The notes beneath the pieces are model-generated. The model was given only the letters and a program-made list of their open reading frames with translations, was not told where the DNA came from and did no database searches. DNA of 64,000 bases, taken from NCBI RefSeq assembly GCF_014196455.1, contig NZ_JACIDS010000001.1:1-64000 (forward strand). Direction: 5' to 3'. Shown in pieces: positions 50,422 to 61,893 of this stretch. Every line of letters begins with the position of its first letter. Position 1 is the stretch's first letter. The translations under genes and the position numbers were made by a program. This DNA comes from Kaistia hirudinis. Lineage in GTDB: Bacteria; Pseudomonadota; Alphaproteobacteria; Rhizobiales; Kaistiaceae.

Positions 50422-51348
50422 ATGGCCATTTCCGCTGCGATGGTGAAGGACCTGCGCGAGAAGACCGGCGCGGGCATGATGGATTGCAAGGCGGCGCTGA
50501 CGGAGACGTCGGGCGACGTGGAGGCGGCGGTCGACTGGCTGCGCACCAAGGGCCTTGCCAAGGCTGCGAAGAAGGCCGGCCGCGTTGCGGCTGAGGGCCT
50601 GGTCGGCGTCGCCGCCGGCAACGGCAAGGCCGTTGTGGTCGAGCTGAACTCCGAAACCGATTTCGTCGCGCGCAACGCCGAGTTCCAGCAGCTCGTCGCC
50701 AGCGTCGCCCAGGCGGCGCTTGGTACCGAGGGCACGCTCGAGGCCGTTTCCGCCGCTGCCCATCCGACCTCCGGCAAGTCGGTCGCCGACACGATCACCG
50801 AGGCCGTCGCGACCATCGGCGAGAACATGAATCTGCGCCGCGTGGCGAACATCACCGTCTCCGACGGCGTCGTCGCGACCTATGTCCACTCGGCGACCGC
50901 GCCGGGCCTCGGCAAGATCGGCGTCCTCGTCGGTCTCGAGTCGACGGGCGACAAGGAGAAGCTGATGGCGCTCGGCCGTCAGGTCGCCATGCACATCGCC
51001 GCGACGAACCCGCTGGCGGTCAGCGCCGAAGAGCTCGATCCTGCCGTGGTGGCGCGCGAGCGCGCCGTCTATGCCGAGCAGGCGCGCGAGTCGGGCAAGC
51101 CCGAGGCGATCATCGAGAAGATGGTCGAGGGTCGCGTCCGCAAGTTCTATGAGGAAGTCGTCCTTCTCTCGCAGGGCTTCGTGATCAATCCCGACCTGAC
51201 GGTCGAGAAGGCGCTCAAGGCTGCCGAGGCTGATGTCGGCGCGCCGATCAAGCTCACGGCCTTCGCGGTCTTCCGCCTCGGCGAGGGTGTCGAGAAGGAA
51301 GAGACGGACTTCGCCGCCGAGGTCGCTGCGGCCGCCGGCAAGAAGTAG
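50422..51348 (+). CDS. tsf: Translation elongation factor Ts
   Basis: A 308-residue EF-Ts. [20 protein letters not shown] at the N-terminus (UBA-like helices), [12 protein letters not shown] at about residue 72 (TDFVAR contact with EF-Tu) and the C-terminal [16 protein letters not shown] are diagnostic. It recycles EF-Tu-GDP. The start is placed at 50422 ([13 protein letters not shown]) because GAGG lies seven bases upstream; ATG at 50410 would add four residues. Confidence 0.98.
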   Translation: MAISAAMVKDLREKTGAGMMDCKAALTETSGDVEAAVDWLRTKGLAKAAKKAGRVAAEGLVGVAAGNGKAVVVELNSETDFVARNAEFQQLVASVAQAALGTEGTLEAVSAAAHPTSGKSVADTITEAVATIGENMNLRRVANITVSDGVVATYVHSATAPGLGKIGVLVGLESTGDKEKLMALGRQVAMHIAATNPLAVSAEELDPAVVARERAVYAEQARESGKPEAIIEKMVEGRVRKFYEEVVLLSQGFVINPDLTVEKALKAAEADVGAPIKLTAFAVFRLGEGVEKEETDFAAEVAAAAGKK

Positions 51349-51383
51349 TCTGCGAACAACCTGTTCGGTCACGAATCTCCATC

Positions 51384-51417
51384 GGGCGCCGGGATGACAT
51401 TCCGGCGCCCTTCGTGT
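51384..51417 (+). terminator. Terminator-like hairpin between tsf and pyrH
   Basis: A stem of 12 pairs including one G-U (51384-51395 with 51399-51410) has a 3-base loop and is followed by TTCGTGTAT. It lies after tsf and 39 bases before the pyrH start, so part of the transcripts probably end here. Confidence 0.65.
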
Positions 51418-51455
51418 ATCCGGAGACGCCCTTTTCGGAAATGCAGGAGACCCTC

Positions 51456-52178
51456 ATGGCGGCGCCCGCCCTCTATCGTCGTGTGCTGCTCAAGGTTTCC
51501 GGCGAGGCGTTATTGGGTTCCCAGCCCTTCGGTATCGACGAGGCGGTCATCGACCGCATCGCGCGCGAGATCGGCGAGGCGGTGGCCCTCGGCGTCGAGG
51601 TCGGCCTGGTGGTCGGCGGCGGCAATATCTTCCGCGGCATGTCGATCGCCAAGGCGGGCGGCAATCGCGTCGCCGGCGACCATATGGGCATGCTGGCGAC
51701 CGTCATGAACGCGATCGGCCTGCACGAGGGCCTCGAGCGCCGCGGCATTTCCTCGCGCATCTTCTCGGCGGTTCCCATGCCCACGATCTGCGAGACCTTT
51801 TCGCAGCAGCGGGCCGAGCGAGCCTTGAAGCGCGGCCGCGTCGCGATCTTCGCGGGCGGCACCGGCAATCCGTTCTTCACGACGGATTCGGGTGCGGCGC
51901 TCCGCGCCGCCGAGATGGGCTGCGACGCCCTCTTCAAGGGCACCAATGTCGACGGCGTCTATTCTGCCGATCCGAAGAAGGACCCGAACGCCGTCCGCTT
52001 TGACCGTGTCTCGTACAAGGAAGTGCTGTCGCTCGGCCTCCAGGTCATGGACGCTGCCGCGGTCGCGCTTGCCCGTGATAATCATATTCCGCTAATCGTG
52101 TTCTCGATCAAAGAACCCGGTGCATTCGTCGATGTCCTGCGCGGACATGGCCGGGCCACGATCATAGCCGACGCATAG
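51456..52178 (+). CDS. pyrH: UMP kinase
   Basis: A 240-residue amino-acid-kinase fold protein. [13 protein letters not shown] near the start, [10 protein letters not shown] (about residue 55), and [20 protein letters not shown] (about 165) are typical of bacterial UMP kinases. It phosphorylates UMP to UDP as a hexamer. GGAG six bases before the ATG at 51456 supports that start over 51414, which lies just after the hairpin. Confidence 0.97.
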   Translation: MAAPALYRRVLLKVSGEALLGSQPFGIDEAVIDRIAREIGEAVALGVEVGLVVGGGNIFRGMSIAKAGGNRVAGDHMGMLATVMNAIGLHEGLERRGISSRIFSAVPMPTICETFSQQRAERALKRGRVAIFAGGTGNPFFTTDSGAALRAAEMGCDALFKGTNVDGVYSADPKKDPNAVRFDRVSYKEVLSLGLQVMDAAAVALARDNHIPLIVFSIKEPGAFVDVLRGHGRATIIADA

Positions 52179-52240
52179 AGCCTGCCCGCCCGGTTCGGGG
52201 CGCACGAAAATGCCCTGGGGCGCAAGAAGAAGAGGATGCC

Positions 52241-52786
52241 ATGAACCTGGACGATATCAGCCGCCGCATGAACGGCGCCGTGACGGCATTCAAGGGCGAA
52301 CTGGCCGGTCTGCGCACCGGCCGCGCCTCGGCGTCGATGCTCGATCCCGTGACCGTCAACGTCTACGGCTCCACCATGCCGCTCAACCAGCTGGCCACGG
52401 TCAATGTGCCGGAGCCGCGCATGATCACCGTGCAGGTCTGGGACCGCGGTACCGCCCAGGCGGTGGAGAAGGCGATCCGCGAATCGAGCCTCGGGCTCAA
52501 TCCGATCGTCGAGGGCGCCGTCTTCCGCATTCCGATCCCGGAGCTCAATACGGAGCGCCGCAAGGAATTCGTGAAGGTCGCGCACAAATACGCGGAGAAC
52601 GCGCGCGTTGCCGTCCGTCATGTGCGCCGCGACGGGATCGATTCTCTCAAGAAGAGCGAAGCCGACGGGATGGGCGAGGACGAATCGCGCCGTCTTTCCG
52701 AGCGCATCCAGAAGCTGACGGACGAGACGATCGCAGAGATCGATTCGGTCCTGGCCGCTAAGGAGGCCGAGATCCTTCAGGTCTGA
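52241..52786 (+). CDS. frr: Ribosome recycling factor
   Basis: A 181-residue RRF, slightly shorter than the usual 185. [29 protein letters not shown] and the long C-terminal helix are characteristic; [10 protein letters not shown] is the hinge-side motif. It splits post-termination ribosomes with EF-G. AGAGGA precedes the ATG at good spacing. Confidence 0.98.
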   Translation: MNLDDISRRMNGAVTAFKGELAGLRTGRASASMLDPVTVNVYGSTMPLNQLATVNVPEPRMITVQVWDRGTAQAVEKAIRESSLGLNPIVEGAVFRIPIPELNTERRKEFVKVAHKYAENARVAVRHVRRDGIDSLKKSEADGMGEDESRRLSERIQKLTDETIAEIDSVLAAKEAEILQV

Positions 52787-52805
52787 AGTCCATAGGACGG
52801 AGCGC

Positions 52806-53587
<782 letters not shown>

Positions 53588-53591
<4 letters not shown>

Positions 53592-54460
53592 ACAATCCCG
53601 ATCCTGATTCGGGACCCGCCGCTTCCGGACCGCTGACGCGGCGCGTGGGCAGCGACCTGATCCTTCGGGTCGGCTCCTCTCTGGTTCTCATTCCCGTCGC
53701 GCTCGGCGCGGCCTGGTGGGGTGGCTGGCCGGCTTATCTGCTCGTCGGCGTCGTCGCCGTGCTCTTTTTTCTGGAATGGGCGCTCGTCGTCGGCTCGTCC
53801 GATGCCCTGTTCACGGGCGATCCGCGCGTTCTGGCCCCTGCCGCCTTCGTGGCCGCATCGGTGATCATCACCGGGCAGATCTCGCCATTTTCCGGTATCA
53901 TCCTGACGTTGCTCGCCGGCGTTGTCGGCGCGTCCATCGGCCGCTCGCCCTGGCTCGGCGGCGGCGCTTTCTACGCCGCCCTGTTCGGCGTCGCGCTCAC
54001 CGCGATCCGCCGTGATCCCGTCGATGGTCTCTCGGCCATCGTCGTGCTCCTGGTCGCCGTCTGGGCGGCCGATAGCTGCGCCTATTTCGCCGGCCGGCTG
54101 ATCGGCGGGCCCAAGCTCTGGCCGCGCGTCTCGCCGAAGAAAACCTGGTCGGGCGCGATCGGCGGGCTGGTCGGCGGCGTGGGCTTTGCCCTGCTGGCCG
54201 CCTTCCTCCTCGGCGTCCGACCGAGCGTCGGCCTCGTGATGCTGCTGATCGTGCTCGTGCTCGTCTCGCAGGCCGGGGATCTCGCCGAATCGGCGCTGAA
54301 GCGCCGTTTCGGCCGCAAGGATTCGAGTTCGATCATTCCGGGCCATGGCGGCGTGCTCGACCGGGTCGACGGCCTCGCCGCAGCGGGCGTCGTCGCCTTC
54401 CTCGTCGGCTGGGCCCATCAGGGCGCCGAGGCGATCGGCGGGGGTATTCTATCTTGGTGA
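53588..54460 (+). CDS. cdsA: Phosphatidate cytidylyltransferase
   Basis: A 290-residue membrane protein with about seven to eight helices. The CDP-diglyceride synthase signature is complete near the C-terminus: SALKRRFGRKDSSSIIPGHG and GVLDRVDG. It makes CDP-diacylglycerol for phospholipids. The start appears to be TTG at 53588, overlapping the uppS stop (TTGA) and preceded by GGAGG. No ATG is available before the first membrane helix. Confidence 0.95.
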
Positions 54461-55683
54461 GAAGTCCGGCCAATGCCGAGATGATGCGCCGGCGCAAGGC
54501 GCCGAGGACGATCTCGATCTTCGGCGCGACCGGTTCGGTCGGGGCGAGCACGGCCGACGTCATCCTGCAGCGCCAGGACGAATTCATCGTCGAGGTCGTG
54601 ACGGCGAAGAGCCGCGTGGCCGAGCTTGCGGCCGTCGCAAGGCGGCTCGGCGCACGGCTCGCCGTGCTGGACGACCCGTCCGGGCTGGCGGCGCTGCGGG
54701 CGGCGCTATCGGGCAGCGGCATCGAGGCGGCCGCGGGACCGGCCGCGATCCTGGAAGCGGCGCGCCGGCCGGTCGATCTGGTCGTGGCCGCGATTGTCGG
54801 CGCGGCGGGCCTCGCGCCGACGCTCGCCTCGATTGAGGCCGGAGCCGATATCGCGCTCGCCAACAAGGAATGCCTGGTCTGCGCGGGTGAACTCTTCATG
54901 GCGACCGCGCGTCGCCACGGCGCGCAGATCCTGCCGGTCGATTCCGAGCACAACGCCATCTTCCAGGCGCTCGAAGCCGACAATGTGCGCGCGGTTGAAG
55001 GCATCACGATCACCGCCTCGGGCGGCCCGTTCCGGGAATGGACGGCCGAGGCGATGCGCTCCGTCACCATCGCCGATGCGCTCAAGCATCCGCGCTGGAC
55101 GATGGGGCCGAAGATCACGATCGATTCGGCGACGATGATGAACAAGGGCCTCGAGATCATCGAGGCGCATCATCTCTTCGAAGTCGAATCGTCCCGCCTG
55201 CACGTGCTGGTTCATCCCCAGTCGGTGGTGCATGGCTTCGTCACTTACGCCGACGGTTCGGTCGTGGCGCATCTCGGCGCCGCCGACATGCGCATTCCGA
55301 TCGCCCATTGCCTCGGCTGGCCCGGGCGCGGCGCGGTCGCAACGCCGCGTCTCGATCTCGCCATGGTCGGAAGCCTCACCTTCGAAAAGCCGGATTTCGA
55401 GCGTTTTCCTTCGCTTACGCTTGCTCGCAACGCTTTGGAAACCGGTGGCTGGGCAACCAATATATTGAACGCGGCCAACGAGGTTGCGGTCGATTCGTTC
55501 CTGAGCGGCGCGATCGCCTTCCTCGGGATCGCGGCCACGGTGTCCGAGGTGCTCGACGCAGCAGCCTCGGCCTTCGGCGGTCAGGCGGTCGAATCGGTCG
55601 AAGCGGCCCTCGCGATGGACGCGGAAGGCCGCCGGCTGGCGCGTGAAGCGATCGGGCGCAGGCACGGCGTCCGCACGGATTGA
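54457..55683 (+). CDS. dxr: 1-deoxy-D-xylulose 5-phosphate reductoisomerase
   Basis: A 408-residue MEP-pathway enzyme. NADPH motif ISIFGATGSVGASTADVI (about residue 20), LANKECLVCAG (about 135), PVDSEHNAIFQAL (metal aspartate and glutamate) and TIDSATMMNKGLEIIEAHHLF are diagnostic. I use the GTG at 54457, which overlaps the cdsA stop as GTGA; ATG at 54481 is an alternative. Confidence 0.97.
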   Translation: MRSPANAEMMRRRKAPRTISIFGATGSVGASTADVILQRQDEFIVEVVTAKSRVAELAAVARRLGARLAVLDDPSGLAALRAALSGSGIEAAAGPAAILEAARRPVDLVVAAIVGAAGLAPTLASIEAGADIALANKECLVCAGELFMATARRHGAQILPVDSEHNAIFQALEADNVRAVEGITITASGGPFREWTAEAMRSVTIADALKHPRWTMGPKITIDSATMMNKGLEIIEAHHLFEVESSRLHVLVHPQSVVHGFVTYADGSVVAHLGAADMRIPIAHCLGWPGRGAVATPRLDLAMVGSLTFEKPDFERFPSLTLARNALETGGWATNILNAANEVAVDSFLSGAIAFLGIAATVSEVLDAAASAFGGQAVESVEAALAMDAEGRRLAREAIGRRHGVRTD

Positions 55684-55722
55684 TGCCGGCTCCGGCCGGG
55701 CAATGAGGAGGGGCAGTCGCTC

Positions 55723-56868
55723 ATGGAGATCATCGGCCAGATCGGTCATTTCGGGACGGGGACGCTCGGTTACATCATCCCGTTCCTCTTCGTGCTGACC
55801 CTGGTGGTGTTCTTCCACGAGCTTGGCCATTTCCTCGTCGCCCGCTGGTGCGGCGTGCGCGTCAAGGCGTTCTCGATCGGCTTTGGTCCGGAGATCGTCG
55901 GCTTCAACGATCGGCACGGCACGCGCTGGAAGATCTCGGCCCTGCCGCTCGGCGGCTATGTCCGCTTCTTCGGCGACGAGGATGCGGCGAGCACGCCGGA
56001 CCGCGACGCGCTCGAGGCGATGAGCGAGGAGGAGCGGCGCTCGTCCTTCTTCGGCAAGAGCGTCTGGCAGCGCGCGGCCATCGTCGCGGCCGGCCCGATC
56101 GCCAATTTCCTGCTCGCGATCGTCATCTTCGCCGCGATCTTCGCGCTCTATGGACGCGAGATCACGTCGGCGCGGGTCGACCAGGTCGTCGCCGGCAGCG
56201 CGGCCGAGCAGGCCGGGCTCCAGTCCGGTGATGTCGTGCTCGCCATCGACGGCACCACGATCGAGAGCTTCAACGATCTGCAGCGCGTCGTTTCCGTCAA
56301 TGCGGACACGCCGCTCACTGTGCTCGTCGAGCGTGGCGGCCAGAAGCTGACGCTGACGGCCACCCCGCAGCGCAAGGAAGTCACCGACCGATTCGGCAAT
56401 GTTCACCGCGTCGGCCAGCTCGGCATTTCGCGCAACGGCTCGGCCGCCGACGTGAAGGTCCAGCGCTTCTCAGTGCCGGAGGCCGTGTGGCTCGGCGCGC
56501 GCGAAACCTGGTTCGTGGTCGACCGGACCTTCTCCTATATCGGCGGGCTCTTTGCGGGCCGGGAATCGACCGACGAGCTCGGCGGCATGATTCGCGTCGC
56601 CCAGGTCTCGGGGCAGGTCGCGACGCTCGGCTTCGTGGCGCTGGTCAATCTGGCCGCCGTGCTGTCGGTCAGCATCGGCCTGCTCAACCTCTTCCCGATT
56701 CCCATGCTCGATGGCGGGCATCTGATGTTCTATGCCGTCGAGGCGCTGCGCGGTCGCCCGCTGAGCGCCCGGGCGCAGGACATCGGCTTCCGCATCGGCC
56801 TCGCGGCCGTCGTCATGTTGATGATCTTCACAACATGGAACGATATCATACACTTGACGTCGCTCTGA
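55723..56868 (+). CDS. rseP: Site-2 metalloprotease RseP
   Basis: A 381-residue inner-membrane zinc protease. HELGH in the first helix (about residue 33) and the LLNLFPIPMLDGGHL motif (about 325) supply the metal ligands; a PDZ domain (about 130-215) lies between. It performs the second cut of anti-sigma factors. One PDZ domain is visible, as in many alphaproteobacterial forms, rather than two. Confidence 0.95.
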   Translation: MEIIGQIGHFGTGTLGYIIPFLFVLTLVVFFHELGHFLVARWCGVRVKAFSIGFGPEIVGFNDRHGTRWKISALPLGGYVRFFGDEDAASTPDRDALEAMSEEERRSSFFGKSVWQRAAIVAAGPIANFLLAIVIFAAIFALYGREITSARVDQVVAGSAAEQAGLQSGDVVLAIDGTTIESFNDLQRVVSVNADTPLTVLVERGGQKLTLTATPQRKEVTDRFGNVHRVGQLGISRNGSAADVKVQRFSVPEAVWLGARETWFVVDRTFSYIGGLFAGRESTDELGGMIRVAQVSGQVATLGFVALVNLAAVLSVSIGLLNLFPIPMLDGGHLMFYAVEALRGRPLSARAQDIGFRIGLAAVVMLMIFTTWNDIIHLTSL

Positions 56869-56890
56869 GCCGGGCTCGGGGCGTTCGTCC

Positions 56891-56942
56891 ACCTTCCGTA
56901 GCGTCACGCGTCACCAGGCGTGGCGGTATGGCAACGGAAGGT
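56891..56942 (+). repeat. Nested inverted repeat between rseP and bamA
   Basis: ACCTTCCGT (56891-56899) and ACGGAAGGT (56934-56942) form a perfect 9-bp inverted repeat, enclosing a smaller CACGC/GCGTG stem. It may fold as a branched structure in RNA. It is followed by TAAATTCC rather than a T-run, so it may be a regulatory or stabilising element more than a terminator. Confidence 0.55.
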
Positions 56943-57090
56943 TAAATTCCTGCGTGGCATGCTCCGGCTCGGCTTGCGAGGCCGGGGAAAGCCTGCCACA
57001 AAGCGATATGTCAGTCGGCCTTTTGGGGGCGAATCCGCCTCGGGGAATAAAAGGCTGGGAAGTCGGAATCGGGAAGGGCGTTTGAACCCA

Positions 57091-59436
57091 ATGAATTTCC
57101 TCAAGACTTTCACTCGGGGTGTCGTCCGCGCGGCGGTTGTCTCGGCCGCAGCGCTCCTGATCTTCGGCCAGGTTTCGGTCATGGCGCCGGGCGCGGCTCA
57201 TGCTGCGGTGGTCTCTTCGATCGTCGTGCAGGGCGGCCAGCGTCTCGATGCCGAGACGGTCAAGAATTACATCACGATCCAGCCGGGCAAGAATTTCGGC
57301 CCGAACGAGATCAACGAGTCGATCAAGGCGCTCTACGCGACGGGCCTCTTCTCCGACGTCAAGATCGCGCAGCGTGGCAACGCGCTCGTCGTGACGGTGT
57401 CCGAGAATAATGTCGTCGGCAGCGTGCGCTTCGAGGGCAACAAGAAGCTCAAGGACGACATGCTCGAGGCGGTCGTCGAGACCAAGCCGCGCTCCGTCCT
57501 CAGCCAGGCGAAGCTCGACGCCGATGTCGAGCGCCTGAAGGAGACCTACAAGCGCAACGGTCGCGCCGAGGCGCAGATCGAGGTCCAGACGATTCCGCGT
57601 GAGAACGGCCGTACCGACGTGATCTTCAAGATCACGGAAGGCTCGCGCACCGGCATTTCCTCGATCACCTTCGTTGGCAACAAGGCCTTCTCGTCCGGTC
57701 GCCTGCGCGACGTGATGACGATCAAGCGCACCGATTTCACGAGCTGGCTGTCGAAGCGCGACCAGTTCGACGACGCGAAGCTGCAGGCTGACGAGGAGAT
57801 GATCCGTCGTCTCTACCTGCGCAACGGCTATGCCGACTTCCGCATCGTCAACACCGATGTGCAGTTCAACGAAGAGAAGAACCGCTACAACATCACCATC
57901 ACGCTCGACGAAGGCCCGCGCTACACCTTCGGCAGCGTCGCCGTCGACTCCTCGGTCGCCAGCATCAACGGCCCGAGCCTGATGCCCTATGTGCTGACCA
58001 AGTCCGGCAAGGTGTTCAACGCCGACCTCGTCCAGAAGTCGACCGAGAAGCTCAGCCTCGCGCTGCTCAGCCAGGGCCATTCCTTCGCCCAGGTTCGTCC
58101 GCGCGGCGATCGTGACTACACGACGCACACCATCAACGTGACCTATCTGGTCGACGAGGGCCCGCGGCTCTATGTCGAGCGGATCGACATTCGCGGCAAC
58201 ACGCGGACGCGTGACTATGTCATCCGGCGCGAGTTCTCGATGTCTGAGGGTGACGCCTATAACAAGGCGCTCATCGACCAGGCTGAGCGCCGGCTGAAGA
58301 ATCTCGGCTACTTCAAGACGGTCAACATCGCGACCCAGCCGGGCAGCACGCCCGACCGCGTGATCGTCGTCGTCAATGTCGAGGATCAGTCGACCGGTTC
58401 GTTCTCGGTCGGCGGCGGCTACACGACGGACAATGGCGGCGGCTTCATCGCCACGGTTGCGCTGACGGAGAAGAACTTCCTCGGTCGCGGCCAGTTCCTG
58501 AAGGTCTCGGTCGGTGGCGGTGCCTCGGACCGTACGTTCAACGTGTCGTGGACCGAGCCCTTCTTCCTCGGCCGGCGCATGTCCTTCGGCTTCGACGCCC
58601 TGTACAATCAGGCGGAGCAGACCGACTACCGTCCGTACAACCAGAACAACTGGGGTGGTACGCTGCGTCTCGGCCTGCCGATCACCGACGAGTGGAACGT
58701 CCAGTTCAACTACAAGCTCGCTCAGCGTGACGTGACGTCGTGGGGCTCGCAGTACATCGCGGATTGGGGCGCGTTCGCCCAGCTCTATCCGATCGGTTCC
58801 TGGATCAACTCGTCCGTCGGCTACGTCCTGACCTACACGACGATCGACAACTACCAGAACCCGCGCAACGGCACGTTCGTGCAGTTGGCCCAGGACTTCG
58901 CGGGCCTCGGTGGCGACGGCAAGTTCGTCCGCTCGACCGTCGATGCGCGCTACTACAAGGAGATCATGCCGGACTCCAACATGGTCGGCTTGATCAAGGC
59001 CGGCGCGGGTAACATCACCGGTCTCGACGGGCAGGATGTCCAGGTTCTGGACAACTTCTACCGCGGCGGCGAGACGATCCGTGGCTTCGCGTCCTACGGT
59101 TATGGCGCGCGCTACATGGGTAACGCGTCGAACTATGCCATCGGTGGTACGACCTACTACAATGTGACGGCGGAACTGCAGTTCCCGCTGCCGCTGATGC
59201 CGGAGGAATTCGGTCTGCGCGGCGCGATCTTCGCGGATGCCGGTACGCTGTTTGGGTATGACGGCCTGCAGAACCTGAACATCGAGGACAGCTCGATGAT
59301 CCGCTCCTCGGTCGGTGCCTCGATCATCTGGAACTCGCCGTTCGGTATCCTGCGCGGCGACTTCGGCGAGGCGCTCACCAAGGCCAGCTACGACCAGACG
59401 CAGGTCTTCCGCTTCAGCGCTGGCACGCAGTTCTGA
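57091..59436 (+). CDS. bamA: Outer membrane protein assembly factor BamA
   Basis: A 781-residue Omp85 protein. A signal peptide covers about residues 1-36 (cut near AAHAAVVSS). Five POTRA domains follow to about residue 430, then a 16-strand barrel with the conserved IRGFASYGYGARYMG lid-lock motif (about 670) and a C-terminal phenylalanine. It inserts beta-barrel proteins in the outer membrane. The ATG at 57091 fits the signal peptide; a TTG at 57082 with GGAAGG before it is an alternative. Confidence 0.97.
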   Translation: MNFLKTFTRGVVRAAVVSAAALLIFGQVSVMAPGAAHAAVVSSIVVQGGQRLDAETVKNYITIQPGKNFGPNEINESIKALYATGLFSDVKIAQRGNALVVTVSENNVVGSVRFEGNKKLKDDMLEAVVETKPRSVLSQAKLDADVERLKETYKRNGRAEAQIEVQTIPRENGRTDVIFKITEGSRTGISSITFVGNKAFSSGRLRDVMTIKRTDFTSWLSKRDQFDDAKLQADEEMIRRLYLRNGYADFRIVNTDVQFNEEKNRYNITITLDEGPRYTFGSVAVDSSVASINGPSLMPYVLTKSGKVFNADLVQKSTEKLSLALLSQGHSFAQVRPRGDRDYTTHTINVTYLVDEGPRLYVERIDIRGNTRTRDYVIRREFSMSEGDAYNKALIDQAERRLKNLGYFKTVNIATQPGSTPDRVIVVVNVEDQSTGSFSVGGGYTTDNGGGFIATVALTEKNFLGRGQFLKVSVGGGASDRTFNVSWTEPFFLGRRMSFGFDALYNQAEQTDYRPYNQNNWGGTLRLGLPITDEWNVQFNYKLAQRDVTSWGSQYIADWGAFAQLYPIGSWINSSVGYVLTYTTIDNYQNPRNGTFVQLAQDFAGLGGDGKFVRSTVDARYYKEIMPDSNMVGLIKAGAGNITGLDGQDVQVLDNFYRGGETIRGFASYGYGARYMGNASNYAIGGTTYYNVTAELQFPLPLMPEEFGLRGAIFADAGTLFGYDGLQNLNIEDSSMIRSSVGASIIWNSPFGILRGDFGEALTKASYDQTQVFRFSAGTQF

Positions 59437-59460
59437 TCTTCCCTATAGAATGCAGAAGCG

Positions 59461-59492
59461 GGACCGCCGGGATTTCCGGCGGTCCTTCGTTT
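59461..59492 (+). terminator. Intrinsic terminator after bamA
   Basis: A perfect 10-bp GC-rich stem (59461-59470 with 59476-59485) with a 5-base loop is followed by TTCGTTTG. It lies between bamA and lpxD, so lpxD onwards may depend on readthrough. Confidence 0.75.
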
Positions 59493-59523
59493 GTGGGTAT
59501 GGCGTTCTTCATCGGATAGCGTG

Positions 59524-60588
59524 ATGGCAGATCCCGTCTTCTTCGCGCCGGAAGGTTCGCTGAGCCTCGACGATCTCGTCGCTCTCACGGGCGCCCGTAT
59601 CGCCTCGGCCGGCGATGGCTCATTGCGCATCGGCGGCGTCGCGCCGCTGGACGAAGCCGGGGCCGGCGACGTGACCTTCGTCGAGGGGCCGCGCTATCTT
59701 CCTCTTCTGGCCGCGACGCAGGCGGCAGCCTGCTTCGTCGTGCCGCGTCATGTCGCGTCCGTTCCGGCCGGCGTGATCGCGCTGGAGACCGCCAAGCCGC
59801 ATGACGCCTATGTCGCCGTCCTGCGGCGGCTCTATCCGGCGGCGCTCAGCCCTGCTCCCCTGTTTTCGCCCGGCATCTCGCCGGCGGCGCATATCCATCC
59901 CGAGGCGCGGCTCGAAGACGGCGTGACCGTCGAGCCGGGCGCTGTCGTCGGGGCAGGCGCCGAGATCGGGCGCGGAACCATCCTCGCGCCTGGTTGCGTG
60001 ATCGGACCTGGCGTGCGGATCGGCCGTGACTGCCGGATCGGGGCGGGCGCGACGGTGACGCATGCGCTCCTCGGCAACCGCGTGTTCCTGCATCCGGGCG
60101 TGCGGATCGGTCAGGACGGCTTCGGCTATCTGATGAGCGCGCGCGGTCACCAGAAGGTGCCGCAGGTCGGACGGGTGGTGATCCAGGACGATGTCGAGAT
60201 CGGCGCCAACACGACGGTCGACCGCGGCGCCAACCGCGATACGGTCATCGGAGAAGGCACGAAGATCGACAACCAGGTCCAGATCGGCCACAACGTCGTC
60301 ATCGGGCGGCACTGCGTGATCGTCTCGCAGGTCGGCATTTCCGGCAGCGCCACGCTCGGGGATTTCGTGGTCATCGGCGGGCAGGCCGGTGTCATCGGCC
60401 ATGCCCGCGTCGGCAATGGCGGGCAGGTCGCGGCAACGTCGAGCGTCAAGGACGACGTGCCGCCGGGTGGGCGCTATGGCGGGACGCCGGCGCGGCCGAT
60501 CAAGGAATGGTATCGCGAGGAGCTCGCGTTGCGCCGGCTGGCGCTGCGTGAATTGAAGTCCGCCCCCCGCGACGAAGAGGAGAGCTGA
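59524..60588 (+). CDS. lpxD: UDP-3-O-(3-hydroxyacyl)glucosamine N-acyltransferase
   Basis: A 354-residue left-handed beta-helix acyltransferase. An N-terminal uridine-binding domain (about 1-100) precedes hexapeptide repeats (about 110-320); [20 protein letters not shown] contains the catalytic histidine region. It adds the second acyl chain in lipid A synthesis. The ATG at 59524 is chosen; a GTG three bases earlier is equally possible. Confidence 0.97.
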   Translation: MADPVFFAPEGSLSLDDLVALTGARIASAGDGSLRIGGVAPLDEAGAGDVTFVEGPRYLPLLAATQAAACFVVPRHVASVPAGVIALETAKPHDAYVAVLRRLYPAALSPAPLFSPGISPAAHIHPEARLEDGVTVEPGAVVGAGAEIGRGTILAPGCVIGPGVRIGRDCRIGAGATVTHALLGNRVFLHPGVRIGQDGFGYLMSARGHQKVPQVGRVVIQDDVEIGANTTVDRGANRDTVIGEGTKIDNQVQIGHNVVIGRHCVIVSQVGISGSATLGDFVVIGGQAGVIGHARVGNGGQVAATSSVKDDVPPGGRYGGTPARPIKEWYREELALRRLALRELKSAPRDEEES

Positions 60589-60593
60589 AGCTC

Positions 60594-61064
60594 ATGGACG
60601 AGGCACCCGAGAGCCTTGGGCGCAAGAGCCTTGCGAGCGCGGATATCGCGCGCATTCTTGAGCTCCTGCCGCATCGCTATCCGTTCCTGCTCGTCGACAG
60701 GATCATCGAGATCGACGGCGACGAATCGGCGATCGGCATCAAGAACGTCACGTTCAACGAGCCGCATTTCCAGGGGCATTTTCCGGGCAAGCCGGTGATG
60801 CCGGGCGTGCTGATCATCGAGGGCATGGCGCAGACGGCCGGGGCGATCTGCCTCGCGGCGCGCGCCGGCAAGCCGCAGCTCGTCTATTTCCTGACGATCG
60901 ACAATTGCAAGTTCCGCAAACCGGTCGAGCCCGGCGACGTGCTCGAATATCACGTGCGCAAGCTCAAGAACCGCGGCAATCTCTGGCGCTTCCAGAGCGA
61001 GGCCAAGGTGGCGGGCGTCAAGGTAGCCGAAGCCGAGATCAGCGCCATGCTGGTGGGGCAGTAA
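60594..61064 (+). CDS. fabZ: 3-hydroxyacyl-ACP dehydratase FabZ
   Basis: A 156-residue hot-dog fold dehydratase. [14 protein letters not shown] and [20 protein letters not shown] carry the catalytic histidine and glutamate. It dehydrates 3-hydroxyacyl-ACP for fatty acid synthesis. It lies five bases after lpxD in the standard lpxD-fabZ-lpxA order. Confidence 0.97.
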   Translation: MDEAPESLGRKSLASADIARILELLPHRYPFLLVDRIIEIDGDESAIGIKNVTFNEPHFQGHFPGKPVMPGVLIIEGMAQTAGAICLAARAGKPQLVYFLTIDNCKFRKPVEPGDVLEYHVRKLKNRGNLWRFQSEAKVAGVKVAEAEISAMLVGQ

Positions 61065-61073
61065 CGGAGTTTC

Positions 61074-61889
61074 ATGACAACGATCCATCCCACCGCCGTC
61101 GTCGAGGACGGCGCGCGTCTCGGTGCCGACGTCGAGGTCGGGCCGTTCACTTTCGTCGGCCGCGATGTGTCGCTCGGCGATGGTGTCGTGCTGAAGAACC
61201 ATGTCTCGATCGCCGGCCGCACCACGATCGGTGCCCGCACGACGATCAGCCCGTTCGCCTCGATCGGCGGCACGCCGCAGTCGGTTCACTACAAGGGCCA
61301 GCCCGGCTCGATCGTCATCGGCGAAAGCTGCGTCATCCGCGAGAATGTCACGGTGAATTTCGGGCTGGTCGGCCCGGATCCCGTGACGCGCATCGGCGAT
61401 CGCTGCTTCCTGATGACCGGCGTCCATGTCGCGCATGACTGCACGCTGGGCAACGAGGTCATCCTCGCGAATTGCGCGACGATGGGCGGCCACGTCACGA
61501 TCGGCAACAATGTCTTCATGGGCGGTCTCTGCGCGCTGCATCAGTTCGTGCGCATCGGCGACCACGCGATCGTCGGCGGCCTCTGCCCGGTCTGGCACGA
61601 CGTCATTCCCTTCGGCGCGCTGCGCGAGGGATTGGAGGGCCTCGGCGGCCTCAATATCATCGGCATGAAGCGCCGCGGCTTCGGGCGGCCGGCGATCCAT
61701 GCGCTGCGCGCGGCCTATCGCGACCTCTTCTTCACCGAGGGTCAGTTCGCCGAGCGCGTGGAGCGCGTGGCCGAACGCTATGCGGATGACCAGAACGTCA
61801 TGCACATCGTCACCTTCATCCGTGAGCGTGGCAAGCGTCGCATCACCATGCCGCATGCCGCCAGCGGAGCCGATGTCGGCGAGGAGTAG
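61074..61889 (+). CDS. lpxA: UDP-N-acetylglucosamine acyltransferase
   Basis: A 271-residue beta-helix acyltransferase. Hexapeptide repeats fill residues 1-190; VHVAHDCTLGNEVILAN contains the catalytic histidine, and the helical C-terminus (ALRAAYRDLF) completes it. It starts lipid A synthesis by acylating UDP-GlcNAc. Confidence 0.98.
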   Translation: MTTIHPTAVVEDGARLGADVEVGPFTFVGRDVSLGDGVVLKNHVSIAGRTTIGARTTISPFASIGGTPQSVHYKGQPGSIVIGESCVIRENVTVNFGLVGPDPVTRIGDRCFLMTGVHVAHDCTLGNEVILANCATMGGHVTIGNNVFMGGLCALHQFVRIGDHAIVGGLCPVWHDVIPFGALREGLEGLGGLNIIGMKRRGFGRPAIHALRAAYRDLFFTEGQFAERVERVAERYADDQNVMHIVTFIRERGKRRITMPHAASGADVGEE

Positions 61890-61893
61890 GGCC

